A stretch of DNA of 64,000 bases from Moritella dasanensis ArB 0140 (GCF_000276805.1 NZ_AKXQ01000004.1:124001-188000); one strand, 5' to 3'. Positions 36,349-45,910 are shown, numbered from the stretch's first letter. A program made the numbers and translations. Notes: generated from the sequence alone by a model not told the origin.

Positions 36349-36599
36349 CGTCTTAACAACTCGCCGTTAATATCGAGTCTTATCGTGTCACCATTGATCA
36401 AATCAATCGTATATCCAATAGTATGCGTTTGATACATGCCATTCACATCAAAGTATTGTTCTACGGGGGTTAATCCAGTTACTTTATGATGCTGAGTACC
36501 ATCATCAAAAAAGACGTCTGTTATTTTATTTTTAGGGATATTTTTAAGTAACCCACAGAGCGAACTAACCGACGCTATCGTGAATACAATCATTTTCAA
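36345..36599 (-). CDS. Small protein of unknown function
   Basis: An 84-residue product beginning MKMIVFTIASVSSLCGLLKN, with no clear cleavage signal, followed by a beta-rich part with FFDDGTQHHKV and GYTIDLINGDTIRLDING. A good ribosome site, GGAAG, lies six bases before the ATG at 36599, which supports a real gene. No family is recognised. It faces modE tail to tail. Confidence 0.5.
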   Translation of the reverse strand: MKMIVFTIASVSSLCGLLKNIPKNKITDVFFDDGTQHHKVTGLTPVEQYFDVNGMYQTHTIGYTIDLINGDTIRLDINGELLRR

Positions 36600-36716
36600 C
36601 TTCCATTATTGTTATTGCTGATGTTTATTATTAACGTGTTTTGTATAATAAATAATATACATGCGGAAGGTAACATAGTGAAAAAGGTAAATATGTTTCT
36701 CTTACTAGCGCTTACA

Positions 36717-36753
36717 AAAAACCTACTTTTATTTATTGTAAAAGTAGGTTTTT
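36717..36753 (-). terminator. Bidirectional terminator
   Basis: A perfect 15-bp inverted repeat (36717-36731 with 36739-36753; core ACCTACTTTT) has A- and T-tracts at its ends. It lies 31 bp behind the stop of the large minus-strand gene at 36784. Confidence 0.85.
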
Positions 36754-36783
36754 AGTTTTAAAAAGTAAATATCGACTTGGCTT

Positions 36784-38529
36784 TTAAGGCGTCGTAGTGG
36801 AATTCGATTGCAAATCCATATACGACGTCGCTTCAATCCCCTGAGAATTTATCTGCAAGCCTGTATTTAAGCGTAAATTATAATCCTGCATATCTTTAAG
36901 TTCCTTTGGTACATCCTGACCGCTGAGCTCTGCTGCAGTAACCAAAGGCGTAAAGGCTTTGCTGTAATCGATGGATAGGCTGTAAATCCCAGTGGCTGTT
37001 ATTGGTGTATCACCCAGCTCCATGGCGATTTTTTCGGCTTTATCGCCATTGAAAATAACCATATGCTCTTTATGCATCACGACTTGGGGATTGATCCCGG
37101 GTAGTGGTGGAAATGGCATTAATGTTGATAGTGGCACTACTTTACCGTTTGCAGGTAATTTGATGTCTGCTAGCTCTGGCCTAAACGTCGCAATAATATT
37201 AAATAATGTTCTTGGATCACTGGCTGATAAGCTAATAATGGCATCTAAACTTTTGATGGCCATTTCACTTTGACTTTCATCTAAACTGTAATCAATCACT
37301 GCCGCCGAAACACCTTTAATACCGTTGGCCATTGCCGTCATCACCCCAAGCATCGCAGGATTATTTTGTTGAATGGCAGATTGCATCTGCTGTAATGGTG
37401 GGCAGACATAAGGCGGTTGTTGTAATTCGTTCCAAACACGGCTGATTGCTGGGGATAAACGACCGACATCAATGCCAATACCCAGGGCTAAAACGGTGTT
37501 GTTTAGATCTTTTACGTATTCAGGAATAAACCCTACCATTTGCGTGAGTGCAGAGAGTATGGTTTGATTTTCACTCTCGATCACCATCGACATATCGAGT
37601 GTTGTATTATCGTCGTTAATATCAAATTGATTAAAGCCAAATACCGTACGTGGCCAGTTATTGGCAATACTCGTGAGTTCTTTTTCACATGCTGGTTGCT
37701 GGTATATTTGTAGGTGATCTTGATCCTGTAATGCCATTAGCTTCGCAATATGCTGGCCAAGTAAACTTTCGTCAGGTGAGGTAATCGCTTTAACGATTGC
37801 TTGGTGATTTATATAGCTGATCGCATCGTTGGTAAAATCGTGTTTGCTAATAATATCATCGACAAGGGTTGAGTTTGCCAACCCGTTTTCTACCGGCGTT
37901 ATTCCCAGTGCATTTTCGAGTAATAAGGGGGCGTTTAAACTGCTATTAAACGTGACGGTTAAGATATTATTGTGCTGACTGATAATTAACGTTAGCTGTT
38001 CTTGCTCGGAGTCGTCCGTGAGTTTATAAGCACGATAATCACGTTGTTTTATTTGACCTTGTTCATGGCTAAATCCACTTTCGACTTCCGCCTTATCTAA
38101 TAATGCCCATATCGCATCAGGGTCGATCACATCCATTTTGAATACAGGGATCATACCTAAGGTATAAAAGTAAGCCTGTACCTCGTCTGCTAGACCAAAT
38201 GTCGTCATGAATGTATCTACATTTTCCATGCTTTCTAGGTAAATTTGGGTTAATTTTATGAAAAAATTGACCTTGGTATCAGCTGGATCATAACTCTCAC
38301 TTTCGTATAGCGATGTAATAAGTTCATCAGGAGATTGGCTATAATTGTAACTTATCGAATTAATGTAAGTTCTGATCGGAAAGGGGGTCAATTGACCAGA
38401 AAACAAGGCTGTATCTGCTGGAATGTAATCTAATATGGCGTGTTCATTTGATGATTTTTTTTGTGTGAATAGATATCCAGCCGTCGCGATGGTGGTAATT
38501 AAAGCGCCTGCAATTAAAGTCCGTTTCAT
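36784..38529 (-). CDS. Large membrane-anchored periplasmic protein, DUF3352-like
   Basis: A 581-residue protein with an N-terminal hydrophobic anchor (LIAGALITTIATAGYLFTQ, residues 4-22) and no lipobox, so it is probably tethered to the inner membrane and faces the periplasm. The start of the mature part, LDYIPADTALFSGQLTPFPI, resembles DUF3352-type proteins, which often begin with a PADT-F motif; the match is by eye. Two cysteines occur at PACEKE and PPYVCPP. It is a single gene with its own terminator. Function unknown. Confidence 0.75.
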   Translation of the reverse strand: MKRTLIAGALITTIATAGYLFTQKKSSNEHAILDYIPADTALFSGQLTPFPIRTYINSISYNYSQSPDELITSLYESESYDPADTKVNFFIKLTQIYLESMENVDTFMTTFGLADEVQAYFYTLGMIPVFKMDVIDPDAIWALLDKAEVESGFSHEQGQIKQRDYRAYKLTDDSEQEQLTLIISQHNNILTVTFNSSLNAPLLLENALGITPVENGLANSTLVDDIISKHDFTNDAISYINHQAIVKAITSPDESLLGQHIAKLMALQDQDHLQIYQQPACEKELTSIANNWPRTVFGFNQFDINDDNTTLDMSMVIESENQTILSALTQMVGFIPEYVKDLNNTVLALGIGIDVGRLSPAISRVWNELQQPPYVCPPLQQMQSAIQQNNPAMLGVMTAMANGIKGVSAAVIDYSLDESQSEMAIKSLDAIISLSASDPRTLFNIIATFRPELADIKLPANGKVVPLSTLMPFPPLPGINPQVVMHKEHMVIFNGDKAEKIAMELGDTPITATGIYSLSIDYSKAFTPLVTAAELSGQDVPKELKDMQDYNLRLNTGLQINSQGIEATSYMDLQSNSTTTP

Positions 38530-38778
38530 CGTATTTAATCCTTTTTAGGTTGTTAATGACAGTATGGTATATTTATTCCTGTTTCGTAATCAGTTAGATT
38601 ATATGAAGCTTTAAGGCGCTATACCGTTTCATATAATTTAGTTCGCTTAATAAGCATACCGCTTTATCTTCGTGATTTATTAGATAAATAATATTCGAAA
38701 TACTTTTATTTTATTATTAATTAGCTTATAAAACTAAATAGCAAGTTGCATAGCTGATATTAAAAGAGTCGATAGCGC

Positions 38779-40629
38779 ATGGAAAATTACACTAATCTTA
38801 AAATACCTGTCGAGATGTTAGCTAATTGGCAAGGACTGATTGAGCATGTTGCTGATATAGCCTCGATACCGACATCACTTATTATGCGATTACAACCAGA
38901 AACTATCGAAGTTTGTGTCACCAATACACACCAAAAAAATCCTTTTCACGTGGGGGATGCCGAATCGTTAAGCGGTAACTTAATGTGTAAAGCTGTGATC
39001 GATTCTCAACAAATGCTTATTGTCGATAATGCGTTAAGATCTGAACGTTGGTGTGATAATCCAGATGCAAAACTGGGATTAATTTCTTATTGCGGTTTAC
39101 CGATTAATTGGCCTACCGGTAAAGCGTTCGGTACTATTTGTATGTTAGACAGTAAAGAAAATGGCTATACCGACTCAGAGCGACAATTATTAACATTATT
39201 TAAAAATATGGTCGAAAATAGCCTGACTATTTTATATCAACAATATATTTTAGAAGAGAAAGTTAAACACAGAACAGCAGAATTAGAACAAGTGAATCAA
39301 CGATTAATCAAAAAGATAGATGAATATGCATCAGCAGAACAAATTATTGAGTATCAAAAGTACAGTCATGAGCTTACTGGTTTTCCAAATATTCATGAAT
39401 TAGAAAAGCAGTTTAATGCAAATATTATTACCAGTGATAAAAATGCCGCGTTAATACATATACGCATCACTAATTTGACTCAAATTCGTAATAATTTAGG
39501 GCTAGAGTACTCGCAATATATAACTTGCTATGTGGCCGAAAAACTAAAGCGTTTATGTCCAGAATGTATTCACCTAGCCCTACTAGCAGATGATGACTTT
39601 GCGCTTATTTATCAGCAACACAATGATGATTTAACCAACGAATTGATGGTTATTATTAATGATTTAATTTCAGGGCTTAACGAAACCGTTTCCTTTGCTG
39701 GGCAGAGAGTTAAGCTTACACGTTGTATAGGGGTATCTCTTTATCCTGAACACGGTAAAAGCTTCTTAGAATTGATGCATAATAGCAGTGTTTCAGCCTC
39801 TGAATGTCAATTGCATAATCGTGATTATCAAGTTTACGATGCCTCGTTAAAAACAATGTTGATGGATCGATTTCAGCTGGAATCACAATTAATGCATGCG
39901 TTGACTAACGAGGAATTGAGTTTGCATTACCAGCCATTATTCGATGTCGGTAGTGAAAAGCTAATCGGGGCTGAAGCCTTGTTACGTTGGCATAACCCGT
40001 TGTTAGGATTTGTTGGCCCAGATCGATTTATACCTGTTGCCGAAGAATCGGGGATGATGATTGAAATAGGTTATTTCGTGTTACGTACTGCAATTAAACA
40101 ATTGGCGAGTTGGCAGGCATTGCATCATGACGATTTCTCTGTGGCCGTAAACTTATCGCCCTTACAACTCGCAGACCCGGCGCTTGTTGATACCATTCAA
40201 GCGTTGTTAGAAACCCATCATGTTAAGGCGACATCACTTGAAATTGAAATCACTGAGAATGTTTTTTTAGGTGATCAGGATGGTGTATTACAGGTATTAA
40301 ATCGTATTGATGCACTGGGAATTCGGATTGCATTAGATGATTTTGGTACCGGTTACTCTTCACTAAGTTATATACATCGATTTCCGTTTAGCACGGTAAA
40401 AATTGATCGTAGCTTTATATCTAATTTAGACACATCACTTGTTAACCGTCATCTAGTGACGGCCATCATATCAATGGCTAATGCATTTAACTTGAAAGTT
40501 GTAGCTGAAGGGATTGAGGATAAAGCCCAAGCTGATTTTATCCAACGTGCTGGTGGACATATTTACCAAGGTTATCATTTTGGTCGACCGGTCAATGTCG
40601 ATGATTTTTCCCGTCAGTATATTTGTTAA
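38779..40629 (+). CDS. GAF-GGDEF-EAL protein, predicted c-di-GMP phosphodiesterase
   Basis: Soluble 616-residue protein. A GAF sensor domain occupies about 15-155 (CKAVIDSQQMLIVDNA, YCGLPINWPTGKAFGTICML), a short coiled coil about 158-195, a degenerate GGDEF domain about 200-355 whose active site reads LLADDDFALI, and an EAL domain about 365-610. The EAL domain keeps the metal and catalytic residues: GAEALLRW, ITENV, DDFGTGYSS, KIDRSFI, VAEGIED and GYHFGRP. So hydrolysis of c-di-GMP is expected and synthesis is not; the dead GGDEF may bind GTP as a regulator. The ATG lies about ten bases behind AAAAGAG. Confidence 0.92.
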   Translation: MENYTNLKIPVEMLANWQGLIEHVADIASIPTSLIMRLQPETIEVCVTNTHQKNPFHVGDAESLSGNLMCKAVIDSQQMLIVDNALRSERWCDNPDAKLGLISYCGLPINWPTGKAFGTICMLDSKENGYTDSERQLLTLFKNMVENSLTILYQQYILEEKVKHRTAELEQVNQRLIKKIDEYASAEQIIEYQKYSHELTGFPNIHELEKQFNANIITSDKNAALIHIRITNLTQIRNNLGLEYSQYITCYVAEKLKRLCPECIHLALLADDDFALIYQQHNDDLTNELMVIINDLISGLNETVSFAGQRVKLTRCIGVSLYPEHGKSFLELMHNSSVSASECQLHNRDYQVYDASLKTMLMDRFQLESQLMHALTNEELSLHYQPLFDVGSEKLIGAEALLRWHNPLLGFVGPDRFIPVAEESGMMIEIGYFVLRTAIKQLASWQALHHDDFSVAVNLSPLQLADPALVDTIQALLETHHVKATSLEIEITENVFLGDQDGVLQVLNRIDALGIRIALDDFGTGYSSLSYIHRFPFSTVKIDRSFISNLDTSLVNRHLVTAIISMANAFNLKVVAEGIEDKAQADFIQRAGGHIYQGYHFGRPVNVDDFSRQYIC

Positions 40630-40696
40630 TAATAGTTAAGTGACTTTGTGAATAATAGTTAAGTGATTTCGTCAATAATCGCTAAGTGACAAAATG
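40628..40696. repeat. Three 23-bp tandem repeats after the EAL gene
   Basis: Copies AATAATAGTTAAGTGACTTT(GTG) at 40628-40650, a close copy at 40651-40673 and a more diverged one at 40674-40696. They begin in the stop codon and end a few bases before the terminator. Confidence 0.75.
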
Positions 40697-40702
40697 TGGA
40701 TA

Positions 40703-40756
40703 AAAAAATGCCTATTAATAGTGATGAATTCAGTCACTTGTTAATAGGCATTTTTT
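40703..40756. terminator. Bidirectional terminator between EAL gene and tcyP
   Basis: A perfect 16-bp stem, AAAAAATGCCTATTAA (40703-40718) with 40741-40756, has an inner AGTGA/TCACT pairing and A/T tracts on both sides, shared by the two convergent genes. Confidence 0.92.
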
Positions 40757-40800
40757 ATTACTATTATTTACAGTTATTATCTTCGAGTCATCGTGTTTGA

Positions 40801-42186
40801 CTAAGCCGTTGTTTGTTCTGCTGGGCTGTCGACTGATTCGGTCTTTGGTTTTAACAATCGACTGGTAATGGTACCGGCAGTCATCGAACCACTGACATTC
40901 AGAGCAGTACGCGCCATATCGATTAATGGTTCAATCGAAATAAGCAGGGCAGCAATTGCGATAGGCAAGCCCATTGCTGGTAACACGATAAGCGCCGCGA
41001 ATGTTGCACCGCCACCGACACCAGCAATACCAAATGAACTGACAATAATAATGGCCACTAGCGATAAGATGAAACTAAACTCCATTGGGTCAATACCCAC
41101 ACTTGGCGCAACCATTACCGCTAACATCGCAGGATAAATACCCGCACAACCATTTTGACCAATCGTGGCACCAAATGAAGCTGAAAGATTAGCAATCGCT
41201 GGTGGCACGTTCAGCTCGTTTATTTGTGCTTCAACGTTCAATGGAATACTTGCTGCGCTGCTGCGAGAGCTAAATGCAAATGTCAGTACTGGCCAGATCT
41301 TCTTGAAGAATTCAGTTGGTTTAACACCAACAAATGATACCAAGATACCGTGAACCACAAACATCAATAAGATCGCCACATAAGATGCCACGATGAAGCC
41401 GAGCAAATTAAGAATATCACCGGCACTTGATGTCGCTACAACTTTCATCATTAACGCTAAGATGCCGTAAGGGGTGATCGCCATGATCATTTTTACTAAA
41501 CGCATGACAATCGCTTGCGAAACATCAACCAAGGTATTAATTGGTTTGGCAAGTTCAGCATTTTCAGCACTGACTTTAAGTGCTGCAATACCGACTAAAA
41601 TACCAAAGATCACCACGGCAATAATCGAGGTTGAACGTGCGCCCGTTAAATCAGCAAACGGATTGGTCGGGATAAAGCTCACTAACATTTGTGGAATACT
41701 TAAATCGCTGACTTGCCCTGCACGTGATTCGATAACGGTTACACGAGCAACTTCACGCGCGCCTTCGGTTAGACCTTCAGCTGATAAGCCAAATAGCTGT
41801 GCGATACCAATACCAATAAGTGCCGAAATCATCGTGGTAAACAATAATACACCAATGGTTAAACCACTGATTTTACCAAGTGAACCTGAACGCTCTAATT
41901 TCACCACGGCAGAGATCATCGATACTAATACTAATGGCATGATCACCATTTTCAATAAGCCAACGTAGCCTTTACCGACGATATCTACCCAAGCAAGGGT
42001 TTCTGTAATCGTGCTACTGCCTTCGCCGTAACCGAGTTGTAGCAGTAAGCCAAATATGCTACCTGAAACAAGGCCTAATAAAACCAGGCGTGAAAGGGTA
42101 TGGCCCTTACGTTGTTGGGTATTTAATAAATAAATAAGAATACCAAACACCGCTAAGTTAGCGATAACTACTAATGACATGATCAA
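40801..42186 (-). CDS. tcyP: L-cystine importer TcyP (dicarboxylate/cation symporter family)
   Basis: Inner-membrane cation symporter for L-cystine. The 461-residue protein is close along its length to E. coli TcyP (YdjN): GYVGLLKMVIMPLVLVSMIS, FIPTNPFADLTGA, PVLTFAFSSRSSAASIPLNV, ASFGATIGQNGCAGIYPAML, and GVGGGATFAALIVLPAMGLP. These are the transport hairpins and substrate-site motifs of the DAACS fold. It is a single gene; with CyuA nearby, the cell could import cystine and degrade cysteine, although the two are not in one operon. Confidence 0.93.
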   Translation of the reverse strand: MIMSLVVIANLAVFGILIYLLNTQQRKGHTLSRLVLLGLVSGSIFGLLLQLGYGEGSSTITETLAWVDIVGKGYVGLLKMVIMPLVLVSMISAVVKLERSGSLGKISGLTIGVLLFTTMISALIGIGIAQLFGLSAEGLTEGAREVARVTVIESRAGQVSDLSIPQMLVSFIPTNPFADLTGARSTSIIAVVIFGILVGIAALKVSAENAELAKPINTLVDVSQAIVMRLVKMIMAITPYGILALMMKVVATSSAGDILNLLGFIVASYVAILLMFVVHGILVSFVGVKPTEFFKKIWPVLTFAFSSRSSAASIPLNVEAQINELNVPPAIANLSASFGATIGQNGCAGIYPAMLAVMVAPSVGIDPMEFSFILSLVAIIIVSSFGIAGVGGGATFAALIVLPAMGLPIAIAALLISIEPLIDMARTALNVSGSMTAGTITSRLLKPKTESVDSPAEQTTA

Positions 42187-42602
42187 TTCCTGTTGGGGGG
42201 GTTATAGCCTAAGCAACTTGATAGCACGACCTTGTGCAGTGTTTTTAAGCTATTTAATAACAATGATTTATGAATATTTCAGCAGATTACACTGGCCAAT
42301 ACCTTATGCAAAAGAATTAAAAATCATTAGATATTACTTTTTGACATATAAAATACTGCTATATTATTGCTACTTTAGCCCTAACGGTGTTTTTTGCTTT
42401 ATTTGTTAGCATTACGTTTGTTTTTAAATCGATATTTAGAACGATTTTAGTCGCGCTATAGCTGTCTCAGATCAACGTAAATACAGATGTTAATCACCTT
42501 AGTGCAAAATTAAGTTGAATTATTCAAAAAATGTTGAATAATAGGGTCACATGATAAGTGACTCAAGTCACAACAATACTCTGAAACAGGAACAATACTC
42601 AC
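42187..42602 (+). promoter_or_regulatory. Regulatory region upstream of ackA
   Basis: No gene is apparent in this 416-bp gap. TTGACA (42341-42346) is followed at 15 bp by TATTAT (42362-42367), a possible promoter with short spacing. Nested inverted repeats occur at 42546-42571 (GTCAC-ATGATAA-GTGAC-TCAA-GTCAC). The inner part, AGTGA-CTCAAG-TCACA (42557-42572), fits the CRP consensus in nine of ten bases, but lies only 30 bp before the ATG, where a bound protein or RNA structure would repress. Confidence 0.45.
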
Positions 42603-43790
42603 ATGTCGAACTCATTTGTACTCGTGATCAACTCTGGTAGCTCATCGTTAAAATTCGCACTTATCGATTCAAATACTGGGGATACTGTTCTTAATGGATT
42701 AGGAGAGTGTTTTGGCCTTCCTGAAGCGGCGGTTAGCTGGAAATATGAAGGGCAAAAATCTGAAGAAGCAATCGCAGCGGAAGGTAATCACCATGAGCTG
42801 GCGATTAAACGTATCGTTGTACTAATTGAAAGCCTCGGTTTTACGTCACAAATTGTGGCTGTTGGTCATCGTGTAGTGCACGGTGGCGAGAAGTTTACTA
42901 GCACAGTAAGAATTGATGAATCGGTATTAAACGAAATTCGTAATCTGTCAGACCTTGCGCCATTGCATAACCCTGCAGCTGCCAAAGGTATTGAAGCAGC
43001 AATGCATGCCTTCCCATCATTACCTCAATTTGCAGTATTTGATACAGCATTCCACCAAACGATGCCAGCAAAAGCATTTACCGGTGCAATTTCTCACAAG
43101 CTTTACAAAGACTATGGTATTCGTCGTTATGGTTTCCATGGTACAAGCCATTATTTCGTGAGCCGTGAAGCCGCTAAGATGATCAATAAACCGATTGAAG
43201 AAAGCAGCTTCATTTCTGTGCATTTAGGTAACGGTGCGTCTGTATGTGCGATTCGTGATGGCCAAAGTGTTGATACAAGCATGGGCTTTACACCATTAGC
43301 AGGGCTGATGATGGGCACACGCTGTGGTGATCTAGATCCAAGTATCATTGAGTTCTTGCTTAAAAAAGGTTGGTCACAAGATGAAGTGTTTAAAGAGCTG
43401 AATACTAATTCAGGCTTTATGGGCGTATCAGGTTTAACCAGTGACTGTCGTGGTATTATCGACGCAATGGAACAGGGTCATAAAGGCGCTACATTAGCAT
43501 TCCAAGTATTCACATATCGTGTGGCTAAATACATTGCTTCATACATGGTATCGCTTGAATCGCTTGACGGTATTATCTTTACCGGTGGTATTGGTGAAAA
43601 TGCATTACCAATTCGTAGTGAAGTATTGAGTTATTTGAAGATCTTTGGCTACAAAGAAGATCTAAAAGCGAATGAAAAAGCGCGATTTGGTACTGGTGGA
43701 CTTATCACTGAAGTAGGTACGCCTGCAGTGATGGTTATCCCTACCAATGAAGAATTCGTGATTGCTCAACAGTCAGTTGAATTACTGTAA
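42603..43790 (+). CDS. ackA: Acetate kinase
   Basis: Interconverts acetyl phosphate plus ADP with acetate plus ATP. The 395-residue protein carries VINSGSSSLKFAL at the N-terminus, GHRVVHGG, PLHNPAAAKGI, FDTAFHQTMP, RRYGFHGTSH, HLGNGASVCA and FTGGIGENA, all standard acetate kinase motifs. It stands alone: phosphotransacetylase (pta), its usual partner, is not next to it, and a terminator follows. It may be a second acetate kinase or be paired with pta elsewhere. Confidence 0.96.
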   Translation: MSNSFVLVINSGSSSLKFALIDSNTGDTVLNGLGECFGLPEAAVSWKYEGQKSEEAIAAEGNHHELAIKRIVVLIESLGFTSQIVAVGHRVVHGGEKFTSTVRIDESVLNEIRNLSDLAPLHNPAAAKGIEAAMHAFPSLPQFAVFDTAFHQTMPAKAFTGAISHKLYKDYGIRRYGFHGTSHYFVSREAAKMINKPIEESSFISVHLGNGASVCAIRDGQSVDTSMGFTPLAGLMMGTRCGDLDPSIIEFLLKKGWSQDEVFKELNTNSGFMGVSGLTSDCRGIIDAMEQGHKGATLAFQVFTYRVAKYIASYMVSLESLDGIIFTGGIGENALPIRSEVLSYLKIFGYKEDLKANEKARFGTGGLITEVGTPAVMVIPTNEEFVIAQQSVELL

Positions 43791-43819
43791 TAAATCATTT
43801 TTAAATTTAAATAATAATG

Positions 43820-43848
43820 AAACCCGCTTTGATTGCGGGTTTTTTTTT
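43820..43848 (+). terminator. Rho-independent terminator of ackA
   Basis: AAACCCGC (43820-43827) pairs with GCGGGTTT (43835-43842), followed by more T. The rest of the 43791-44143 gap shows no gene or repeat that I can support. Confidence 0.93.
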
Positions 43849-44143
43849 AAGTTTTTTTTAACCTATTTAACATTGACTTCTGTATTTTATCCCCGCCAAA
43901 TTTGATGTTGTTAAATATAACAAATTTAACGAAGATCACATTGTATTAACTTTGATATTAACCTTGATGTAACATTAAACACTGTAAATGGCGTCACGGC
44001 ATTGCTAATGTATTGTGCGAGGTGCTGTATCGATGACTAGTATAGTTAGGATGTGTTGATGGTATGTTCTTTTAATATTGTATGTATTTACCATTTTCTT
44101 GTTTGTATTTGACTCTTATTATTGAAGTGTTAAGGATAAAAAC

Positions 44144-45910
44144 ATGAAGAAAAAACTATTAGTCGTCGCCCTCGGACTATCTAGTTCAATCACGCTGATT
44201 GGTTGTGGTGGAAGTGATGATCCTGTCGTAACTGCTTCTGCTGCGCCAGCGGTCGCCCCCGTTTCTTATAGTGTAAAAGTCATTGATGGGTATTTACAAA
44301 ATGCTCAAGTTTGGCTAGATGTTAATGGTAATAAGCTACTTGACCTAAATGAGCCAACGGCATTATCTGGTGCTGGTGGTATTGCTACATTGGATGTTAC
44401 TAATATCGTCAATCCACAACAATATGCGATTTATGCAAAAATCATTTTGGGTCAAACAGTCGATGTTGATCGTGGTCCTGTCGCAAACGATTATATTATG
44501 TCAGCACCTCCCGGAGAGGCTGACATTACACCTTTGTCGACATTGGTTCATATTTGGATTGAACAAAATACCGATGGCACTGAAACGCCTGAAGCACTCG
44601 CGATGGTGAAAGAAGCTGCGATTGCTAAAGTTGCAAATAACTTTGGTATTCCTGAAGGGGATGTTTTAAGTGATTTTATCGCAAGTAACAGTGCTAGTAC
44701 TGCTTATGTAGCAGAGAATATTGTTAGTTCTAAAATACTCCCTGATGACGAGAATGAGTTTACTCTTGTTATTACCAATGACACTGATAATACTGCAACC
44801 ACGTTTAATAAGGTGGTGGCCGTAGTCAGCGATAGAATTGAAAATATTGTTAAAGCCACGGCTGAAGAAGATTTTGCTGGAATAGAAGGGGTGTTTGATA
44901 GCGTTATTGATTCAGATTTGGCTGATGACAACGATGCTGATGGGGTTCCCAATGCATTTGATGATTTGCCTGATGATGCAAGTGACTGGTTAGATTATGA
45001 TGGTGATGGTGTTGGTAATATTGCCGATCTAGATGATGATGATGATGATGTTGAGGATAGTAGGGATGCAGACCCCCTCGATCCAACTGTTGGTCAATTT
45101 GATGATTGTATTGTTAACTTTACGGAAGGCGCTTCTAGTGATGATTTCAATGCACTGCTCGCGGTCTGTGAAGGATTACCTGAAATGGCTCTAGCGGATA
45201 ATTCGATTATACGTATCCAAGACGGTAAAACGGATACTTATAGCTTTAATGCCGGTGACGCCGCTGCCTGGCATCAAAATGGCGTACAGCATAACCGTAT
45301 GTGGGTAATTAATAATGATGGTAATCTAACACTTTCTACTGCTAATGGAGAAACACTTGAGTACCTCATGCGCTTGATTGACAACTCAACTGAAGAAATG
45401 AAATTTGCTGTGTATTCTGATCAAAATAACAAAATATGGACTACCACATATAAAGATGTTGATGTCTCTGTGGATATTCTTGCATGTGAAAATCTTGCTT
45501 CTAGTTGGGATGAATTTAAACAAGCGGTTGCATCTTGTCAGGAGGGTAAATTATTTAATAAATTCAGTACTGGTTTCATTGGTCAAGGTAAGACTCTGAC
45601 CACCAGTGATGCCTTAAGCCAAGCTGAAGATGTTGATACCTATCAATTCAATAAAGACAGTACAGGTACATTTACTTATAACGACGGTGCGGGTGCGGGT
45701 GATATTAGTATCGATACAACTTGGACAATCCTTGAAGACGGTATTATTAAAGTTGTTTCTCCAATAGCTAATGACTATCTTGCGATTGTTGAAACGAACG
45801 GTATCGATTTTAGTGTCATAGTCTTTAGGACTACGACGTTAGACGGGGTTGAGGATACTACATCGGGAGATTCATGGAGTACCGTGCTGAGCGTACCTGA
45901 TACTGATTAA
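44144..45910 (+). CDS. Asp-rich lipoprotein with thrombospondin type 3-like repeats
   Basis: A 588-residue lipoprotein, lipobox TLIGC with Cys21, then GGSDD. The N-terminal part (YSVKVIDGYLQNAQVWLDVN, then GNKLLDLNEP) is a carboxypeptidase-like or EF-hand-like domain of the type common in surface lipoproteins of marine bacteria. Residues about 257-315 contain DNDADGVPNAFDD, DYDGDGVGNIAD and a run of Asp, the calcium-binding pattern of thrombospondin type 3 repeats. The C-terminal 270 residues contain two similar segments (DTYSFNAGDAAAW and DTYQFNKDSTGTF), suggesting an internal duplication. It is likely exposed at the surface; function unknown. Confidence 0.75.
   Translation: MKKKLLVVALGLSSSITLIGCGGSDDPVVTASAAPAVAPVSYSVKVIDGYLQNAQVWLDVNGNKLLDLNEPTALSGAGGIATLDVTNIVNPQQYAIYAKIILGQTVDVDRGPVANDYIMSAPPGEADITPLSTLVHIWIEQNTDGTETPEALAMVKEAAIAKVANNFGIPEGDVLSDFIASNSASTAYVAENIVSSKILPDDENEFTLVITNDTDNTATTFNKVVAVVSDRIENIVKATAEEDFAGIEGVFDSVIDSDLADDNDADGVPNAFDDLPDDASDWLDYDGDGVGNIADLDDDDDDVEDSRDADPLDPTVGQFDDCIVNFTEGASSDDFNALLAVCEGLPEMALADNSIIRIQDGKTDTYSFNAGDAAAWHQNGVQHNRMWVINNDGNLTLSTANGETLEYLMRLIDNSTEEMKFAVYSDQNNKIWTTTYKDVDVSVDILACENLASSWDEFKQAVASCQEGKLFNKFSTGFIGQGKTLTTSDALSQAEDVDTYQFNKDSTGTFTYNDGAGAGDISIDTTWTILEDGIIKVVSPIANDYLAIVETNGIDFSVIVFRTTTLDGVEDTTSGDSWSTVLSVPDTD

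Noticed and set aside
42179-42409. Plus-strand 76-codon frame upstream of ackA
   Set aside because: No ribosome site; aromatic-rich translation of AT-rich promoter DNA; overlaps the tcyP start region.
44904-45086. Minus-strand His-rich open frame
   Set aside because: It is the complement of the Asp-rich GAT/GAC repeats of the lipoprotein; the His content is a shadow of that coding.
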